Shown here one piece after another: positions 6,337-8,664 of a stretch of DNA of 8,664 bases (position 1 is the first letter of the stretch; each line of letters starts with the position of its first letter). Location of the stretch: NCBI GenBank assembly GCA_036825755.1, contig DAISXR010000127.1:1-8664 (forward strand), read 5' to 3'. Position numbers and translations under genes: made by a program. The DNA is from JAJFTV01 sp036825755 (GTDB taxonomy: Bacteria; Chloroflexota; Anaerolineae; Anaerolineales; Anaerolineaceae). The notes under the pieces are model-generated. The model searched no databases. It saw nothing but the letters and a program-made list of their open reading frames with translations, and had not been told where the DNA came from.

Positions 6337-7677
6337 ATGAAAATGAAAAGGATTTTTCTCGGATTGGCCCTTTGCCTGACGGCGTTTTTGCTCAGCGCCG
6401 GGGCAATGCCGCAATTTCTATCCATTCAGGATGGCGAAACTCCGCTTGTGCTGGTTTTGAAAAGTGAAGGTCCGATCACGCCGGTTCTGATTGAATATCT
6501 GGAGCGCGGGGTGCAGATGGCCGAAAACCGCGGAGCCGAAGCGATCATTTTTGAGCTGGACACCCCGGGCGGCAGCGTGGACATTATGAATAAAATTGTT
6601 CAGGTGATCCGCGGCAGTTCGGTACCGGTGGTGGTGTACGTCTATCCGCAAAACGCCATGGCGGGCAGCGCCGGAACGGTAATCACCCTGGCGGGGCATC
6701 TGGCCGCCATGGCCCCTGAAACCACCATTGGAGCAGCCAGCCCGGTGGGTTCGGAAGGTGAGGATATCGGCGAAACGATGGAAGCCAAGGTCAAAGAGAT
6801 TCTCAAGGCATCGGTACGCGGGCTCACCAAAAACCGCAGTGAAGAAGCCTCCCGCCTGGCCGAAGAAACCATCGAAAATGCCCGCGCTGTCACAGTGGAT
6901 GAAGCGCTTGAGGTTGGATTGGTGGATATCAAAGCGGCCAGTGTACAGGATCTTGTAGATCAACTGGATGGCCGCGAGGTCATCCTGAATGAGGAGACTA
7001 TCACTCTCTCCACCCGCAATGCGCAGGTGGTGGAAGTGGGCAATACGCTCATCGAAGAGCTGCTTCTGCTGCTGGTGAACCCCAACCTGGTCTTTCTGCT
7101 GCTGGCCATCGGTGTGCAGGCCATTTTGATCGAAATTTCCAGTCCTGGCGGATGGGCAGCCGGGTTTATCGGCGTGGTGTGCGTGCTGCTGGCGGTGTAT
7201 GGCATCGGCGTCCTGCCGGTGAACTGGTTTGGGTTCACCTTCCTGCTGGCAGCATTTGTGCTGTTTATCCTGGATATCAAAGCTCCCACGCACGGCGCGC
7301 TGACGATTGCGGGCGCAGCCTCGTTTATTGTGGGCGCGCTGGTATTGTTCAATTCCACCACGCTGCCGGGTTTCCCGAAGGTTTCGGTGCCGCTGGTGAT
7401 AGGCACGGGCATCGTCATCGCGGCGATCTTCTTTGTCATCATGACCATCGCGGTGCGCGCCCAGCGCCGTCCCATTCTGTTTGGGCGGGAGACAATGCCC
7501 GGCAAGCAGGGCCTGGTGGAACAGGCATTGAACCCGCGTGGAATGGTGCGTGTAAACGGCGAACTCTGGTCCGCTGAACTGGTGGATGGCATCGGTCCGC
7601 TGCCCGCGGGCGCACGGGTTGAGGTGGTGAGTATTTCAGGGTTGGTTCTGCGGGTCCGGAAACTTGATAAATCATAA
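6337..7677 (+). CDS. nfeD: NfeD-family membrane-bound serine protease (ClpP-class domain plus NfeD OB-fold)
   Basis: The 446-residue product is a full-length NfeD1b-type protein. Residues 1-23 form a signal peptide with a likely cleavage after SAGA. Residues about 35-205 are the ClpP/SppA-like protease domain. It contains ELDTPGGSV (73-81), AMAGSAG with nucleophile S111, and APETTIGAASPVG (126-138). K151 in the segment before KASVRGL aligns with the catalytic Lys138 of the archaeal homologue PH1510 (Ser97 there), so the Ser/Lys dyad looks intact. Hydrophobic helices follow at about 239-267, 273-293, 296-315, 320-340 and 352-374. Residues about 380-446 form the small beta-rich NfeD domain (GKQGLVEQ, ALNPRGMVRVNGELW). 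In characterised relatives the protease cuts the C-terminus of a stomatin/slipin partner, and the NfeD domain is an OB-fold. No slipin gene is in this window. ATG 6337 has AGGA at good spacing. A sulfotransferase gene follows after 56 bases on the same strand. Confidence 0.95.
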   Translation: MKMKRIFLGLALCLTAFLLSAGAMPQFLSIQDGETPLVLVLKSEGPITPVLIEYLERGVQMAENRGAEAIIFELDTPGGSVDIMNKIVQVIRGSSVPVVVYVYPQNAMAGSAGTVITLAGHLAAMAPETTIGAASPVGSEGEDIGETMEAKVKEILKASVRGLTKNRSEEASRLAEETIENARAVTVDEALEVGLVDIKAASVQDLVDQLDGREVILNEETITLSTRNAQVVEVGNTLIEELLLLLVNPNLVFLLLAIGVQAILIEISSPGGWAAGFIGVVCVLLAVYGIGVLPVNWFGFTFLLAAFVLFILDIKAPTHGALTIAGAASFIVGALVLFNSTTLPGFPKVSVPLVIGTGIVIAAIFFVIMTIAVRAQRRPILFGRETMPGKQGLVEQALNPRGMVRVNGELWSAELVDGIGPLPAGARVEVVSISGLVLRVRKLDKS

Positions 7678-7715
7678 ATACAGGGTAGACAGGTAAAGCA
7701 TTACCGGTGAGACGA

Positions 7716-7728
7716 TCTCCATAGGAGA
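7716..7728 (+). promoter_or_regulatory. Ribosome binding site within a small hairpin, before the sulfotransferase
   Basis: The sequence TCTCC-ATA-GGAGA forms a perfect 5-bp stem with a 3-base loop. Its right arm is the Shine-Dalgarno core AGGAGA, ending five bases before the ATG at 7734. The ribosome site supports that start. Partial sequestration of it in mRNA is possible, but the stem is short. A second tiny stem, GGTAA-AGCA-TTACC, lies at 7692-7705. Confidence 0.5.
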
Positions 7729-7733
7729 GCTGT

Positions 7734-8621
7734 ATGCAGGCTGTCTCACAAAAATTACGACCAGAAGAGAAATCCATTTCAGCAAACCTGGCCGCAAAAT
7801 TCAGGGAGCTGACGTGGAAATATCGCGCATTCCCTCACTTTATCATCGCCGGCGCACAAAAATGCGGAACCAGCAGCCTGTTCTATTATCTGACCCAACA
7901 CCCACACCTGATCCCCTCCTGCGTAAAGGAAGTTCATTATTTTGACGGAGGATATCGTCAGAGTGAGAGAGACGGTCACAGGAGTTTTCCGCGTTATCAA
8001 TCCCACTTTCCGTTAAAAATCATGCTGACAAAACATCACAGGGTGTTTGAAGCCACTCCCAGTTATATTTTCCATCCGCTGACGCCTCACCGCATTCACA
8101 ATGTGCTGCCGAATGTGAAACTCATTGTTCTGTTAAGAAATCCGGTCGATCGGGCCATCTCGCATTATTTGCATGAAAAACGCAGCGGGCATGAACCTTT
8201 GGAGATCATGGACGCCCTGCTGGGCGAAGAAAAACGTTTGAATCAGATTGAGGAAACCGGCGATTTTGACAACATCCTGTACCGGAGATATTCCTACAAA
8301 AGCCGTGGAAAATATAAAGAACAACTGGAAAGGTATTTTAAGGTTTTTCCGCGCAATCACATCCTGGTATTACAAAGTGAGGACTTTTTTTCGGATTTAC
8401 GAAAACACCTGAGGATGATTTTTGAATTCGTGGGAGTCGATCCCACGTATCAAATCCATGACCTGAAGCCGAGGAATGTGGCGCCTAACCGGGTGGATGT
8501 TGGCCAGGAAGTCTATGAGTACCTGACGCGTTTCTTCAAGCCGCATAACGAAGAACTGAGCGAATTCCTCGGGCAGGATTTTGGTTGGTCATCCGGCGAT
8601 AACCGGAATGATTTCGATTAA
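7734..8621 (+). CDS. Sulfotransferase domain protein (PAPS-dependent type)
   Basis: The 295-residue product is a single sulfotransferase domain related to heparan sulfate N-/O-sulfotransferases. Near the N-terminus, FIIAGAQKCGTSSL (36-49) is the 5'-phosphosulfate-binding loop of PAPS enzymes, with the key Lys at 43. KEVHYFD (65-71) and FEATPSYIF (105-113) follow, as usual. LIVLLRNPVDRAISHY (130-145) is the 3'-phosphate-binding segment, with R135 and S143. The C-terminus (FFKPHNEELSEFLGQDFGW, about 267-285) is the standard domain end, so the gene is intact. There is no signal peptide or membrane helix, so the enzyme should be cytoplasmic. The acceptor is unknown; a cell-surface glycan or small metabolite is plausible. 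Base composition looks more AT-rich than the neighbouring nfeD by eye, which would fit acquisition by transfer. AGGAGA supports the ATG. It could share the nfeD transcript, with the terminator right after it. Confidence 0.9.
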   Translation: MQAVSQKLRPEEKSISANLAAKFRELTWKYRAFPHFIIAGAQKCGTSSLFYYLTQHPHLIPSCVKEVHYFDGGYRQSERDGHRSFPRYQSHFPLKIMLTKHHRVFEATPSYIFHPLTPHRIHNVLPNVKLIVLLRNPVDRAISHYLHEKRSGHEPLEIMDALLGEEKRLNQIEETGDFDNILYRRYSYKSRGKYKEQLERYFKVFPRNHILVLQSEDFFSDLRKHLRMIFEFVGVDPTYQIHDLKPRNVAPNRVDVGQEVYEYLTRFFKPHNEELSEFLGQDFGWSSGDNRNDFD

Positions 8622-8622
8622 A

Positions 8623-8647
8623 AAACCACCCGTTTGACGGGTGGTTT
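8623..8647 (+). terminator. Rho-independent terminator after the sulfotransferase
   Basis: A perfect 10-bp stem pairs AAACCACCCG (8623-8632) with CGGGTGGTTT (8638-8647) around a 5-base TTTGA loop. It begins immediately after the stop codon. The plus-strand T-tract is short (TTTT, 8645-8648). On the minus strand the stem is followed by TTTTT, so it may also stop transcription entering from the right. Confidence 0.85.
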
Positions 8648-8664
8648 TGATGTATTGTCAGGGT

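Noticed and set aside
6148..6414. An 88-codon minus-strand frame spanning the divergent spacer and the nfeD start
   Set aside because: No hydrophobic or family-like pattern, and it overlaps the nfeD signal peptide region antisense and the next gene's start.
6418..7293. A 291-codon open frame on the minus strand inside nfeD
   Set aside because: It is fully antisense to a gene with intact family motifs, its translation is rich in His, Gln and Arg without recognisable domains, and it has no promoter or ribosome site I can support.

Overview
The window looks like chromosomal DNA of a moderately GC-rich anaerobic or facultative bacterium. An Anaerolineae-type Chloroflexota metagenome bin is my best guess, from gene content and protein style only. 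The sequence is a scaffold: exactly 100 N (1398-1497) interrupt one gene. No rRNA, tRNA or CRISPR array was seen.

Left block, minus strand (about 82-3610). A four-gene operon reads right to left in the order mmdA, mmdD, mmdC, mmdB. It encodes the carboxyltransferase, the small membrane anchor, the biotin carrier and the integral-membrane decarboxylase/pump of a biotin-dependent sodium-translocating decarboxylase, most likely methylmalonyl-CoA decarboxylase. MmdA would move the carboxyl group of the acyl-CoA onto biotin on MmdC. MmdB would decarboxylate carboxybiotin and export Na+, and MmdD would hold the complex at the membrane. The operon has an intercistronic hairpin after mmdA and ends at a strong intrinsic terminator (82-116). 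The extreme left edge (1-55) resembles the terminal end of an IS3-family insertion sequence lying mostly outside the window.

Middle block, minus strand (3745-6142). Two translationally coupled genes encode a small four-helix membrane protein and a 611-residue protein. The larger one joins a Vps62-like domain to a coiled coil and four C-terminal membrane helices. Their function is unknown, and this is the least explained part of the window.

Right block, plus strand (6337-8647). A complete NfeD-family membrane serine protease (signal peptide, ClpP-like domain with Ser/Lys dyad, membrane helices, C-terminal OB-fold) is followed after 56 bases by a PAPS-dependent-type sulfotransferase and an intrinsic terminator. 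The middle and right blocks diverge from a shared intergenic region (6143-6336) with promoter-like sequences in both directions.
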